A stretch of 64,000 nucleotides of DNA from assembly GCA_039707465.1 (NCBI GenBank), contig CM077643.1, forward strand, positions 40,258,605 through 40,322,604, read 5' to 3'. Positions 9,928 to 20,821 of this stretch are shown piece after piece; the stretch's first letter is position 1; every line of letters starts with the position of its first letter. Below the pieces are notes generated by a model. That model worked only from the letters and a program-made list of their open reading frames with translations, did no database searches and had not been told where the DNA came from. The DNA comes from Rhabdophis nuchalis (Eukaryota; Chordata; Lepidosauria; Squamata; Natricidae). A program made the translations under genes and the position numbers.

Positions 9928-9992
9928 TTTATTTATTTATTTATTTTATCCAATTTATATCCCGCCCTTCTCCAAAAGGACCCAGGGCGGCG
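9928..9992 (-). mobile_element. L2 LINE 3' tail
   Basis: 'tttatttatttatttattttatccaatttatatcccgcccttctcc' and 'cccagggcggcg' are the inverted L2 3' end, with the ATAAA tail now as TTTAT. Confidence 0.7.
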
Positions 9993-10077
9993 ATATATGA
10001 GCCATGGTGGCGCAGTGGTTAGAATGCAGTACTGCAGGCTACTTCTGCTGACTTCCACCTACCAGCAATCTAGCAGC
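9993..10077 (+). mobile_element. tRNA-derived SINE, 5' head
   Basis: 'gagccatggtggcgcagtggttagaatgc' is the A-box-bearing head shared with 29972 and 19848. The copy stops at 10077 where PLE C terminal sequence starts, so the PLE cut it. Confidence 0.75.
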
Positions 10078-10172
10078 ATATATATGTTTTCGTAGATTTT
10101 CACAGGTATAGGTACGCTGGCATAGCTGGCTTCGGGGATTTTCCCGTGTATAAGGCATAGAAAAGTTGTTGC

Positions 10173-10206
10173 AACGTTTCGACAAGATCTCACTTGTCAT
10201 CATCAG
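10173..10206 (-). ncRNA. Hammerhead-ribozyme-like core, PLE family C (left arm)
   Basis: Minus strand: CTGATGA, one T, stem GACAAG/CTTGTC, loop TGAGAT, GAAA, then CGTTG. Preceding TGC can pair with GCA after the predicted cleavage site, giving a short helix I. Confidence 0.6.
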
Positions 10207-10480
10207 GCAGGCTTGTGTCTGTGAGTGTGACTGCGGAGGCATTGCCCCTCTTTAAAACTTGGTGGGGGGGTGGAGTGCTGACTATTGTTGTGAGTGGGTT
10301 GATTGGCTATGCAGTTGCATCGTGACTGGTAGATTGATGCTGATTGGTCTCATTTGTATGTTTCTCCTTGTTTTGAATTTCAACGGCTTGGCTGGAGGGT
10401 GGGGCTCGTCTGCTGGTCAATGCTGGCTTCCAGATATCTGGTAGGCGGGAGGTATCATCACGTCTGTTCATGCTGCTAGA

Positions 10481-10828
10481 TTGTTTCTCTATTTCAATGG
10501 CTTCTCTGATTATTCTCCTGTTGAGCTGTTCCGCCACAACATCAAGATAGCCTTCAACACCGATCAAAAAATAACCAATATCCTAAGGAACCCAAAAGAC
10601 AAGATCCAGCTAGAAAACCAAGGAGTCTACAAAATTCCATGTAAAAGCTGCCCTGCCACTTACATAGGACAAACCAACAGAAGGATTAGTGCACGTATTG
10701 CTGAACATAAAAATGCTTTAAAAAATCATCTTAATATCTCATCTCTCTATCAACATTTCAAAACTACAGGACATGACATTGACTTTCAAGGAACTAAAAT
10801 GATCTCCAAGGCGGAAACAGGAGAATAA
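10481..10828 (+). pseudogene. PLE C GIY-YIG endonuclease fragment
   Basis: Contains IRRNIKIAFNTDQK-like linker, GVYKIPCKSC, TYIGQTNRRI, AEHKN and HFKTTGHDIDF. A short deletion at 10815-10825 (the 'cagctca' seen in the other arm is missing) shifts the frame before the REAIEIEK segment, which continues in another frame with a start at 10867. No RT is present. Confidence 0.75.
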
Positions 10829-10866
10829 TCAGAGAAGCCATTGAAATAGAGAAACAATCTAGCAGC

Positions 10867-11134
10867 ATGAACAGACGTGATGATACCTCCCGCCTACCAG
10901 ATATCTGGAAGCCAGCATTGACCAGCAGACGAGCCCCACCCTCCAGCCAAGCCGTTGAAATTCAAAACAAGGAGAAACATACAAATGAGACCAATCAGCA
11001 TCAATCTACCGGTCACGATGCAACTGCACAGCCAATCAACCCACTCACAACAATAGTCAGCACTCCACCCCCCCCCCACCAAGATTTAAAGAGGGGCGAT
11101 GCCTCCGCAGTCACACTCACAGACACAAGCCTGC

Positions 11135-11151
<17 letters not shown>
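10867..11151 (+). pseudogene. PLE C coding tail
   Basis: MNRRDDTSRLPDIWKPAL is the conserved PLE C-terminal segment also seen in families A and B, followed by a low-complexity Gln/Pro/Thr tail. The same tail is encoded on the minus strand in the left arm (10307-10500). Confidence 0.7.
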
Positions 11152-11282
<131 letters not shown>

Positions 11283-11343
11283 GTAGATTTTTACGGGAAG
11301 ACATTCTTATACAGGAAGACACCCAAATACAACAAGACCAGCA

Positions 11344-11384
11344 TGTCTGTCTGTCTGTCTGTCTGTCTGTATGCATGCATGTAA
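11344..11384. repeat. (TGTC)n then (TGCA)n microsatellite
   Basis: Tetranucleotide repeat directly after the PLE terminus 'caacaagaccagcatg', analogous to 7453. Confidence 0.85.
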
Positions 11385-11522
11385 AATTCCAGGCATGTAA
11401 GATGCTGTGACTGCAAACACAGTTATTTGTCCAACCTTCTATATTGGCAAGTCTTCATTGGGCCCTTCTCCAGTGGCCAGGCAAAAATCAGTAAGGAGCG
11501 GCATAGCACATGTGGTGCTATG

Positions 11523-11635
11523 CATAGCACATTTAATTTAATTTAATTTTCAAATTTTTATACCACCCCATCTCCACAATGGGACTCGGGGCGGTGCACA
11601 GAAGATTAAAAAGTAAAAACAACAGCATACACATC

Positions 11636-11636
<1 letters not shown>
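11523..11636 (-). mobile_element. L2 LINE 3' tail
   Basis: 'ataccaccccatctccac' and 'gggactcggggcggtgcac' are the inverted L2 3' UTR end; the body is missing because a second L2 tail and an AAT tract follow. Confidence 0.7.
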
Positions 11637-11696
<60 letters not shown>

Positions 11697-11697
11697 T
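11637..11697. repeat. (TAA)n microsatellite
   Basis: About 20 TAA units; most likely the expanded 3' tail of the L2 copy that follows. Confidence 0.95.
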
Positions 11698-14222
11698 AAA
11701 TTTATAGACCGCTCCTCTCCCCATAGGGACTCGGAGCGGTGCACAGGGAAACTAAAACCACAATACAATATACACATACAATTAAGAAAAAATTAAATAT
11801 AAGCCTGTGCTAAAATCCCCTTAATCTACTAAAATACCCAATTAAAAACAGCTAAACCCTGTAGAGAGAGGCTAACCAAGGCCGGCCAAACGGAAAAGAT
11901 GTGTCTTCAATTTCAGACGGAAGGAGCGGAAGTCCGTGGTTGTTCTGATGTCGGGGGGAAGGTCGTTCCAGAGGGCTGGGCCCGCCACAGAGAGAGCCCC
12001 TCCCCTGGGCGTCGCCCGCTGACAAAGTCTAGTGGACGGCACCCGGAGAAGTCCCTCTCTGTGGGAGCGAATCGGCCGTGAGGATGTATGCGGCAGGATC
12101 CGATCCCGCAGGTAGCTAGGTCCCGAGCCATGGAGCGCTTTAAAAATGATGACTAATACCTTGAAGCGCACCCGGAAGACGACAGGCAGCCAGTGCAGCT
12201 CGCGCAGAAGTGGAGTTATGTGGGCAAATCTGGAAGTACCCAAGATTGCCCGCGCGGCTGCATTCTGAACCATCTGAAGTCTCCGGGTGCACCTCAAGGG
12301 GAGCCCCATGTAGAGAGAGTTACAATAGTCCAGTCGCGATGTCACGAGAGCATGAGTGACTGTGCGAAGGGCGTCCCGATCCAATAGGGGGCACAACTGG
12401 CGAACCAGGCGAACCTGGTAAAACGCCCTCCTGGCCACGGCTGTCACTTGATCTTCCATGGACAGCCGGGCATCCAGGAGGACACCCAAGTTGCGCGCCC
12501 CATCCACAGGGGCAAGATGTTCGCCCCCTATGGCCAGCGATGGAGTCAGCTGGTTGAATCGGGCAGCCGGAAACCACAGCCACTCGGTCTTGGTCGGGTT
12601 GAGCCTGAGTCCGTTACTTCCCATCCAGATCCGCACGGCTTCCAGGCACTGGCACATCACTGCTACGGCATCGTTGGGGTGGTTTGGGGTAGAAATGTAC
12701 AGCTGTGTATCATCAGCGTACAGGTGGTACTCTACCCCAAAACCACGGATGATCTCACCCAGCGGCTTCATATATGTGTTAAACAGGAGAGGCGAGAGGA
12801 CCGACCCCTGAGGCACCCCACATGTGAGGGGTCTCGAGGTCGACCTCTGCTCTCCTGTCAACACAAATTGCGATCGGCCAGAGAGGTAGGAGGAGAACCA
12901 CCGTAAAACGGTGCCTCCCACCCCCAACCCCCCCAGCCGATGCAATAGGATACCATGGTCGATGGTATCAAAAGCCGCCGAGAGGTCTAATAGGACCAGG
13001 ATGGAGGAACAACCCCCATCTCTGGCCCTCTAGAGATCATCGACCAACGCGACCAATGCCGTCTCAGTGCTATGCCCGGGCCGAAAGCCGGACTGGCGCG
13101 GGTCTAGATAATCAACTTCCTCCAGGTGACGGGGAAACTGTTGTGCCACCACACTCTCAACAACCTTCGCCAAAAAGGGAAGGTTGGAGACTGGACGATA
13201 GTTGTTTAATAAAGCTGGGTCCAAAGAGGGCTTCTTAAGGAGGGGCCACACCATAGCCTCTTTTAGGGAAGCAGGCAAGGAACCCTCACTTAAGGATGCG
13301 TTGACAACCTCTTGGAGCCAGCCTCGTGTCACCTCCCAGGATGCCAGTACAAGCCAGGAGGGACACGGGTCCAATAAACATGTGGTGGCTCGCAGTCGCC
13401 CACGTAGCCTGTCCATATCCTCGGAAGCAACGGAGTCAAACTCCTCCCAAACAAGATCTGTCTCGTGGCATCCCACTGGACCATCAATGGGGGCTAGCTC
13501 GTTCTGTATCTGAGCGATTTTCTCCTGCAGAAAAGTCACAAATTCCTCTGCTCTGCCCTGTAGCGGGGCTTCCTGCACCCTCTGTTGAAGGAGGGAGCGG
13601 GTCACCCTGAACAGGGCGGCAGGGCGGTTTTCTGCGGATGCTATGAGAGTGGCACAATGATGACGTTTGGCCACTCTCAGCGCCACAATGTAAGTCCGTA
13701 ACTGGGCTCTTACTTGTGTCCGGTCAGATTCAGAACGGGTATACCTCCATCTTCTCTCTAGGCATCTCTTGTGGCGTTTCATCACCCTCAGCTCCTCGGT
13801 GAACCAAGGAGCCGGGGCGACACGTCGCCACAAGAGAGGCCGCAAGGGCGCGACCCGATCCAAGGCCCCCGTGGCCGCAGTATTCCATGCGGCCACGAGG
13901 TCCTCCATCGGGGCGCGGGTCAGGGGTACAGGAAGTGGCCCAAGCGCCGTCTGGAACCCATCCGGGTCCATAAGGCGCCTGGGGCGGAACCAGATCGGTG
14001 GCTCTGGTTCCGCCTCCCCGCGGAGGGGAGCAGCGGTCGGAAAGTCGAGCTGGAGAAGTGAGTGGTCTGACCATGACAAGGGCGTGATGACTATATCCCC
14101 TATACCCAGATCACTCTTCCATTGGCCAGAGACAAAGATGAGATCCGGTGTGTGTCCACCCTCGTGGGTGGGGCCTTGAATTAATTGGGTCAGGTCCATG
14201 GCCGTCATGGAAGCCATGAAAT
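11698..14222 (-). mobile_element. L2-clade LINE copy, 5'-truncated
   Basis: The 3' UTR signature 'gaccgctcctctcc' and 'actcggagcggtgcacaggg' opens the plus-strand side; coding sequence runs leftwards to 'MTAMDLTQ' in the endonuclease domain at about 14215. It adjoins the tail of another L2 copy (14223), so it inserted in or beside it. Confidence 0.85.
11872..14215 (-). pseudogene. L2 ORF2: endonuclease end, reverse transcriptase, C-terminus
   Basis: Two open parts, 14215-13030 and 13029-11872, are in the same frame, separated only by a TAG at 13030-13032 where other copies have TGG (VDDLWRA). Visible in order: [17 protein letters not shown] (end of the apurinic endonuclease), [47 protein letters not shown] region, [23 protein letters not shown] (catalytic), SRLDYCNSLYMGLP and the [15 protein letters not shown] tail. 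Apart from the truncation and the one stop, the frame is intact, so the copy is young. Confidence 0.85.
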
Positions 14223-14595
14223 AATATAAATATAAATACAATCCACAATTTAAAACCGAATTAAATAAATATAACTGTGCTACAAAGATTAAAACTATAA
14301 AACCCTCTATTAAAATTAAATTTGCATTATTAAACTCTAAGCCAGGCTGGCCAGATGGAAAAAATGTGATTTGAGCTCCCGACGGAAGAGGCGCAGGTCC
14401 ATGATGGTGCGAATATTGGGGGGCAGGTCGTTCCAGAGAGTCGGACCAGCCACAGAGAAGGCCCTTCCCCTGGGGGCCGCCAGCCAGCATTGACTGGCAG
14501 ACGGCACCCTGAGGAGGCCCTCCCTGTGCGAGTAGACAGGTCGAAGGGAGGTACGCGGTAGGAGGCGGTCTCGCAAATACATGTGGTACAAGCCC
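14223..14595 (-). mobile_element. L2 LINE 3' fragment
   Basis: Encodes on the minus strand YLRDRLLPRTSLRPV, then LLRVPSASQ and FSVAGPTLWNDLPPN, ending LASLA-stop near 14337, followed by an AT-rich tail. An independent, 5'-truncated copy. Confidence 0.8.
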
Positions 14596-15104
14596 TGTTG
14601 GAGGACGGAGGGGAGCATGTTGTGCTGCCAGACCTTGACAGTGATTTTGCTAATGAACAGCTTGTTTTTTCATCTACTCTTCAAGTCTTCAGAGGATCAG
14701 TTAGGGATGTAAAATTTGCATAATATAATATGGAAATGGAAATTGTATCTCTCCAAAGGATGATTGTAAAGTTAGGTTTCTTTTTTTTAAAGAAATATGC
14801 AAAAGTGAGCCTATTTGGCCTAAATCAAAATTCATCAAGTGAAATTACCTGGGACGTATTACTTTTACGTTTCCACCATATACACCTCCTCTCTTGCATA
14901 TTGCGGCATGAGGGACAAACAGATTTAATGCAGACTATGGTTACACGTGGTAGAATCCTATCAGTGAATTTCTTAACTTGAAATACATGTGATCTGATCT
15001 TCACCCCTATTGCTAAAGTTAATTTTGCCCTGTGAAAACTCAGATCTGCACAGGTAAACAGACAGATAGTACCGGTTTAACCCTTAGCTTGCATATGTGA
15101 TACG
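14596..15104. other. Stretch without recognised gene or repeat
   Basis: No element ends and no protein similarity recognised. Confidence 0.4.
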
Positions 15105-15313
15105 GGTAGTCCTTGACCATGATGGAGCCCAGAATTTCAGTCATATGTCATAATGGTAATAAGTTGAGGCCACCCATGTGCCAACAGGATTTTATGACTG
15201 GGGAGAGGGTGTTAAGCAATTATTACCAGAATGATGTTGTCATTAAGTATGATTGTTAACCAAACTCATTGGTCGCAATAGGCATTTTTTGCTAGGAAGC
15301 GGAAGTAAACACT
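15105..15313. mobile_element. TA-family DNA transposon, left part (split by L2)
   Basis: 'gggtagtccttgaccatgatgg' resembles the family terminus and 'ttaagcaattattaccagaatgatg' the body. The part right of the L2 copy (15996-16213) ends 'caaggatcacctgta', the matching opposite terminus. Confidence 0.5.
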
Positions 15314-15955
15314 GGTCACTCAAGCGCTCGTCACCTCCCGCCTGGACTACTGTAACACTCTCTACATGGGGCTCCCCTTGAGGTGCATCCGGAGGCTCCA
15401 GTTGGTTCAGAATGCGGCCGCACGGGGGATTCTGGGAGTTTCTCAATACTCCCATGTAACACCTCTCCTGCGCGAGCTACACTGGCTGCCTGTGGCCTTC
15501 CGGGTGCGTTTCAAGGTGTTAGTAACCATCTTCAAAGTGCTCCATGGCATGGGACCTGGTTACCTGCGGGACCGCCTCCTACCACATACCTCCCTTAGAC
15601 CTGTCCGCTCCCACAGAGTGGGCCTCCTCAGGGTACCATTTGCCGGGCAATGCCGATGGGTGGCCCCCAGGGGGAGTGCCTTCTCTGTGGCGGGGCCTGC
15701 CCTCTGGAACGACCTACCCCCCGACCTTCATACCATCTCGGACCTACGCCTCTTCTGCCGGGCATTAAAGACACATCTATTTCAAGTGGCCGGCCTGGCT
15801 TAGTTTTTAATGGATATAGTCTTAATTGATTCGAATTTTTACCACAGTCTCTAATTTAATTTATTTTAAATTGTTCTGTATGTATTGCTTTTATACTTCT
15901 GTGCACCGCCCTGAGTCCCTTCGAGGAAATAGGGCGGTATACAAATATGATAAAA

Positions 15956-15994
<39 letters not shown>

Positions 15995-15995
15995 A
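15314..15995 (+). mobile_element. L2 LINE 3' fragment
   Basis: Encodes [20 protein letters not shown] through [17 protein letters not shown] to AGLA-stop at about 15803, then the 3' UTR with 'caccgccctgagtccc' and 'agggcggtatac', and an (AAAT)n tail to 15995. 5' truncated after the RT core. Both sides are TA-family transposon sequence, so it inserted into that element. Confidence 0.85.
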
Positions 15996-16213
15996 TTGTG
16001 ACCAAAAAAAATGTCATAAATCATAGTCATGTGACTGCAGGATGCTGCAGTCATACATGTGGGCTGGTTTCCAAGCACCCAAAATATGACCCCATGTCCA
16101 CAAAGGGAAATGTGGCCATTAGAACTTTGAATCCAGATCATATATACCTTTTGTGTGTAGGTGGGTGTGTCTGTCAAATTTTCAAACAGTCATAAGTCAA
16201 GGATCACCTGTAT
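15996..16213. mobile_element. TA-family DNA transposon, right part
   Basis: Continues the element of 15105 after the L2 insertion; ends in 'cataagtcaaggatcacctgta'. Strongly diverged. Confidence 0.45.
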
Positions 16214-16299
16214 TAACAGCCTGCCCCAAACACACAAAGACATATCAATGTTGTTCTGATATAGGGGATCAGCCTACATATATACTTATGTATCTATGT

Positions 16300-16790
16300 A
16301 GCTTGGTAGTCCTTGACTTACAACAGTTTATTTAGTGACCATTCAAATTTACAATGCAACTTGGGGGAAAATGACTTAAAATTCAGGGGTCTGCAAAGTT
16401 GGCTCTTTTAAGACTGGTGGACTTCAACTCCAACTGGCTGGGGAATTCTGGGAGTTGAAGTCCACCAGTCTTAAAAGAGCCAACTTTGCAGACCCCTGAT
16501 CTTAAATGATTGTTTTTCACACTTATAGCATCATTAAAATTTATACGCTTGGCAACTGGCTCATCCTTATGGCAACTGCAGTGTTCCGGCATCATGTGAT
16601 CACCTTTGTGACCATCTGACAAGTAATGTCAATGGGGAAGCCAATTTCACAACAAGCATGTTACTAACTTAACAACTGCAGTGGTTCACTTAACAAATGT
16701 AGGAAGAAAGATCCTAAAATTCAGAAAACTCACTTAGCAACTGTCTCATTTAGCAACAGACATTTTGGGCTCAATTGTGGTTGTTGCCAG
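16300..16790. mobile_element. TA-family DNA transposon with nested fold-back element
   Basis: Left end 'ggtagtccttgacttacaacag', then 'tttagtgaccattcaaatttacaa'; it resumes after the fold-back element as 'tgattgtttttcacacttatagcatc' and continues through 'acttaacaactgcagtgg' and 'cacttagcaactgtctcattt' to 'gggctcaattgtggttgttgcc'. The order matches the family consensus implied by 21612-21927. Confidence 0.65.
16384..16498. mobile_element. Fold-back (palindromic) hAT-like MITE
   Basis: CAGGGGTCTGCAAAGTTGGC ... and its exact reverse complement at the other end, with nearly the whole 115 bp paired. A sibling at 51029-51163 has an exact 8-bp duplication. Here flanks 'acttaaaatt' and 'atcttaaatg' look like a degraded duplication inside the host transposon. 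Confidence 0.75.
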
Positions 16791-17150
16791 GACCTGGAAG
16801 CCCTCTTGTGCGTTGGGCCTTCAGGCCTGCCACAATTATTGCTGTGGGAAAATGGGAGGGGGGATTATATGGAGTATGGGAGATATATAGTCTAAATAAC
16901 ATTCCTTTCTCAGAGAGTCAAGGACATAAACAAACAAACAAACAAATAAATCTTGCCCTGCACCTGGAATGGTGTGACTGGGAGGCATCTCCAGTTGGGA
17001 CAGGGCCTGATTGGGCCATGTGATGGACATGTGGGTGCTGGGCAGGGACTTGGACTTTCATTTGGGTGGGGAAAACTTGGAAGCTTTCAGATCCAGGTTA
17101 ATGTCAGAGTTCCAAGTAACACCCCTAACAAAAGAAGACTCCGGGGGGAA
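16791..17150 (+). mobile_element. LTR-like repeat, copy 1
   Basis: 16897-17100 ('attcctttctcagagagtc', 'tctccagttgggacagggcc', 'tgatggacatgtgggtgctgg') recurs at 18240-18415. After it comes TGTCAGAGTTCCAAGTAACA, which is the inverted form of the end of copy 2. A CAAA repeat tract interrupts it near 16930. I infer an LTR or similar terminal repeat; no internal retroviral genes are visible. Confidence 0.4.
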
Positions 17151-17164
17151 TTATGTCGTAGTTT

Positions 17165-17337
17165 TAAACTGTTTTAGCAGGAGTTTTTAGCAGGGGTTTT
17201 AAGGACAGGCTAATTATATAATATATTTTAATATATTTTATGTTTTGTATTATTGATTTTTATCGCTGCCTGTACACCGCCCTGAGTCCCGAAAGGGAGA
17301 AGGGCGGTATACAAATCTAATAAATACTAATACTAAT
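17165..17337 (+). mobile_element. L2 LINE 3' tail
   Basis: AT-rich stretch, 'acaccgccctgagtcccg', 'agggcggtatacaaatc' and an AATACT repeat tail. The rest of the copy is absent. Confidence 0.7.
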
Positions 17338-17345
17338 ATGGAGTG

Positions 17346-18238
17346 GGGTAGATATAGCCAAAATCTAGCCCCCGTGGATCGGGCACGCAACTTGGGGGTC
17401 CTCCTGGATACCCGGCTGTCTTTAGAAGACCATGTGACAGCCGTGGCCAGGGGGGCATTCTACCAGGTTCGCCTGGTACGCCAGTTGCGGCCCCTATTGG
17501 ACCAGGACGCCCTTCGCACAGTCACTCATGCCCTCGTGACATCCCGTCTGGACTACTGTAATGCTCTCTACATGGGGCTCCCCTTGAGGTGCACCCGAAG
17601 ACTACAGCTAGTTCAGAATGCAGCCGCGCGGGCAATATTGGGTATCTCTAGGTATTCCCACGTAACACCACTCCTGCGCGAGCTGCACTGGCTGCCTGTG
17701 GTCTTTCGGGTGCGCTTCAAGGTGCTGGTCACCGTCTTCAAAGCGCTCCATGGCATGGGACCTAGTTATCTGCGGGATCGCATCCTACCCCATACATCCC
17801 TTCGGCCGATTCGCTCCCACAGAGAGGGGCTTCTCCGGGTGCCATCCACTAGGCAATGCCAGCGGGTGACGCCCAGGGGAAGGGCCTTCTCTGTGGCGGG
17901 TCCGACCCTCTGGAACGACCTACCCCCCGAACTTAGATCTATCCCGGACCTCCGCTCCTTCCGTCAGCAACTAAAAACCTACTTTTTCCAACAGGCCGGC
18001 CTGGCCTAACCTACCGTTTTTAGCCTCAGTTGTTTAGTAGAGAAATTTTAAATTGGGCTTTAGGGATTTTAATGGGGTAGTTTTTAGCACAGGGTGTAAT
18101 TTAATATAGTTTTAATGTATTTATGTATTTATTGTGATGTATTGTATTTTTATATTTGCCTGTGCACCGCCCCGAGTCCCTTTGTGGAGAGGGGGCGGTT
18201 AATAAGTCGAATAAATGAATGAATGAATGAATGAATGA
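17346..18238 (+). mobile_element. L2 LINE 3' fragment
   Basis: Intact C-terminal frame to 18009: [18 protein letters not shown], then [34 protein letters not shown] and FSVAGPTLWNDLPPEL to AGLA-stop. The 3' UTR has 'caccgccccgagtcccttt' and a (GAAT)n tail. No frameshift, so it is young, but truncated after the RT catalytic part. Confidence 0.85.
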
Positions 18239-18239
18239 A

Positions 18240-18522
18240 AAATAATATTCCTTTCTCAGAGTCAAGGACATCTTGCCCTGCACCTAGAGTGGCATGACTG
18301 GAAGGCATCTCCAGTTGGGACTGTGTCTGATTGGGCCATGTGATGGACATGTGGGTACTGGGCAGAGAATTGGACTTTCATTTGGGTGGGGAAAACCTGG
18401 AGGCTTTCAGAATCAGGTTTTCTCAGATGTGTCAGTGTGACATCTCTAATAAAATGGAACTTTGAGGAATCTCAAGCCTTGGAGTCTTCTTTTGTTGTGG
18501 GTATTACTTGGAACCCTGACAT
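18240..18522 (+). mobile_element. LTR-like repeat, copy 2
   Basis: Repeats 16897-17100, then has 'taataaaatggaactttg' (a possible polyadenylation signal) and ends 'acttggaaccctgaca'. The TG...CA style end and AATAAA position suggest an LTR 3' part. A related start is seen at 42312. Confidence 0.4.
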
Positions 18523-19402
18523 TTGTAGGTCTAGAACTTCTTGTATTAAAGGTGCAAGAATTAGGCTCTCAGCAAACAGATATACCATTAAGATATTGTA
18601 GCTTATCCTAGAAAAGCATAAAAAAAACACCTTAAAATTCATTTTACAATAAATCTGCCCATACCGAAAGAAAACCTGTCTACCCTTTGGAGTCCTGTCA
18701 ATCGACCTTTACAACATGAGTGTGTTACAAATCCATATTTCTGTATAGTGTTAAAGATACATCTCACCCAGCTACAATTTCCTCATTATCTCCCACTAGT
18801 ATACAAAGTAATCTCAGCTCCTGATGACACCAAATGACACGCTTCAAACAAATGGAAGATGCTGGAACATAAGGCTGACAGTTACAATGACAAACTACCC
18901 CTTTGTGGTGATGCATGGCACTTTCTTTCTAATCAGAGAGAAGTTGCTTTGATGTCAGCGAGGGACTTTTCATTGCCTGACAAAAAAAACACAAAGGCTC
19001 CGAATGTAGATGTTCAAAACTCAGATAATGATACTTGGGCATCAAACATCGATGAAAGATTACTAGGAACTCAGGCTTGTTCATTCCCTTCTCAGAAAGG
19101 TGCTGTTTTAAAAAGGGCTCTCTCCTTCAACACAATAAGGAAGCGGTGCCTTATTGTCAGAACTGTAAAGGAAAAATAAAAGTTCATATGACACATCGAA
19201 TCAGTTTATATTCCCCCCCCCCCCCAATTCAGGGGAAGAAATGTTAGGAGACTTTGGAATCTATCAGCCCATCAACAGGATAGCCCAGAACAGTATAGTT
19301 CAAAGTTGCTGTTGAGGAAGTTAGCAAAAGAAAGACTGAATTTGCAAATATATCAGATCTAATATGTATTATTTATTTATTAGATTTTTATCCCATCTTT
19401 AT
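18523..19402. other. Stretch without recognised gene or repeat
   Basis: Contains a 106-codon frame (18859-19179) without recognisable domains and a C13 run near 19214. I do not call a gene. Confidence 0.4.
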
Positions 19403-19428
19403 TTGTGTGTGTGTGTGTGTGTGTGTTA
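19403..19428. repeat. (GT)n microsatellite
   Basis: About 13 GT units. Confidence 0.9.
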
Positions 19429-19431
19429 AGT

Positions 19432-19575
19432 TTTTGTGCTGATAAATAAATAAAGGGAGACTAGTATAGATCTATTTCAAGCTATTTAGCTCTCATCAGT
19501 TAGCCATATCCTTACATTCGAACCTGGGAAGTATTACATGTAAGGCAGTTGTAATTGCCACTAGGCCACAGATTC
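19432..19575. repeat. Dispersed repeat shared with 3990-4060
   Basis: 'gatctatttcaagctatttagctctcatcagttagccat' (in part) matches the 4010-4055 segment. It is followed by tRNA-like wording ('acattcgaacctgggaag', 'ccactaggccacag'). Possibly a SINE-type repeat of unnamed family. Confidence 0.35.
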
Positions 19576-19711
19576 TCCTACTTGATCAGCTGAGCCAGAG
19601 GAATAAGTATATATTGTGTCACAACACCCTGGTATGCCCCAAATATGGGAGGGAGCAGAACTGCCTCCCTTTTCTGAGTGAACGGACTCTGAACCGAATT
19701 CCTCCTGCATA

Positions 19712-19790
19712 GCCTGATCACATTTATTTATTTATTTATTTATCAAATTTATATCCCGCACCTATCTCCGGATTGGACTCAGGGTGGCGC
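19712..19790 (-). mobile_element. L2 LINE 3' tail
   Basis: Inverted (ATAAA) tail, 'atatcccgcacctatctcc' and 'ggactcagggtggcgca'. Confidence 0.65.
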
Positions 19791-19847
19791 ATTACGTAGT
19801 TTTGTAATGAAGCACGGATATCCAGCTACTAGTACTTTATACTTTAA

Positions 19848-20085
19848 GAGCTGAGGTGGCACTGTGGTTAGAGTGCGGTACTGCAGGTTACTTCTGCTGG
19901 CTGCCTGCTAACTGCAGTTTGGCAGTTCAAATCTCGCCAGGCTCAAGGTTGACTCAGCTTTCCATCCTTCGGAGGTAGGAAAAATGAGGACCCAGATTGT
20001 TGGGGACAATATGCTGACTCTGTAAATCACTTAGGGAGGGTTGTAAAGCACTGTATAGTGGTGTATAAACACTATTTTTATTATA
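19848..20085 (+). mobile_element. tRNA-derived SINE, full length
   Basis: Head 'gaggtggcactgtggttagagtgc' (A box), B-box-like 'ggcagttcaaatctcgcc', then 'gttgactcagctttccatcc', 'gaggacccagattgttgggg' and 'gtaaatcacttagggaggg', ending in 'aagcactgtatagtgg'. The same order is seen at 24715, 29972/30832 and 52270. Confidence 0.8.
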
Positions 20086-20087
20086 TC

Positions 20088-20285
20088 ATAACATAAGGTA
20101 GTGAACATACACAATACTCCTTCCTCCTGCTATGTTCCCCACAGCAACAACCCTGTGAGGTGTGTTGGGCTGAGATACAGAGACCGGCCCAAAGCCACCC
20201 AGCTGGCTTTCATGCCTAAAGCAGGATTTTAACGCACATATCCTGGTTTCTAGGCCAGCACCTCAACTACTACACCAAACTAGCT
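20088..20285 (-). mobile_element. Second SINE-like family (MIR/CORE-like wording)
   Basis: 'caaccctgtgaggtgtgttgggctgag', 'ggcccaaagccacccagctgg' and, at the right end, 'tctaggccagcacctcaactactacacc', whose reverse complement resembles a tRNA A box. The family name is uncertain. Confidence 0.5.
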
Positions 20286-20473
20286 AATAGAAGAGAATGT
20301 ATCTCAGGATTGAACTGTGGAATCCTTGGTTCTTTCTGAGCTGGATTGCTTGCTTGCAGACATTTCATTACCAAAGTAGATTATATGATCAATGTAATTA
20401 TTATTGGAAAAAGAAACACTTTAGAGAAAATATTCCCCCTGTACAGTCCTATGGGAAATGTAGTTGTCTAGGT

Positions 20474-20813
20474 CATGGGTCAGCAAACGTAAACACTCAA
20501 AGAGCCATTTAGACCCCTTTCCCACAGAAAAAAAAACACCAGGAGCCACAAAATCCTTTTCACACCGAAAAATATGGTATTTACTGAGTGCCCACAATAT
20601 GTAGTTGAATGAAACATTCTGTTTTCTTCTGAAACTTTTCTTTTCTTGGATTTAACCATGGTTGGTCTACCGGGGGTTGAGTAGCTCAATAAATTACGTG
20701 CCAGCAGGTGTTGCTCATCGACGGTTATGATGCATATTTTGAGCGACAGAGAGCCACAGCAGAGGGAAGAAAGAGCCACATGCAGCTCCAGAGCCGTAGT
20801 TTGCTGACCCCTG
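20474..20813. mobile_element. hAT non-autonomous element with exact 8-bp TSD
   Basis: Ends CATGGGTCAGCAAAC and GTTTGCTGACCCCTG form inverted repeats (two mismatches in the left outer bases). Flanks are GTCTAGGT at 20466-20473 and GTCTAGGT at 20814-20821, an exact 8-bp duplication typical of hAT. No transposase. Confidence 0.9.
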
Positions 20814-20821
20814 GTCTAGGT

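Noticed and set aside
12448..12906. 152-codon plus-strand frame
   Set aside because: Antisense shadow of the L2 reverse transcriptase on the minus strand.
13769..14179. 136-codon plus-strand frame
   Set aside because: Antisense shadow of L2 ORF2.
18859..19179. 106-codon frame as a host gene
   Set aside because: No recognisable motif, no splice context, and length compatible with chance.
19848..20000. tRNA gene
   Set aside because: A and B box wording is present but followed by SINE body and tail, and no cloverleaf can be drawn with confidence.
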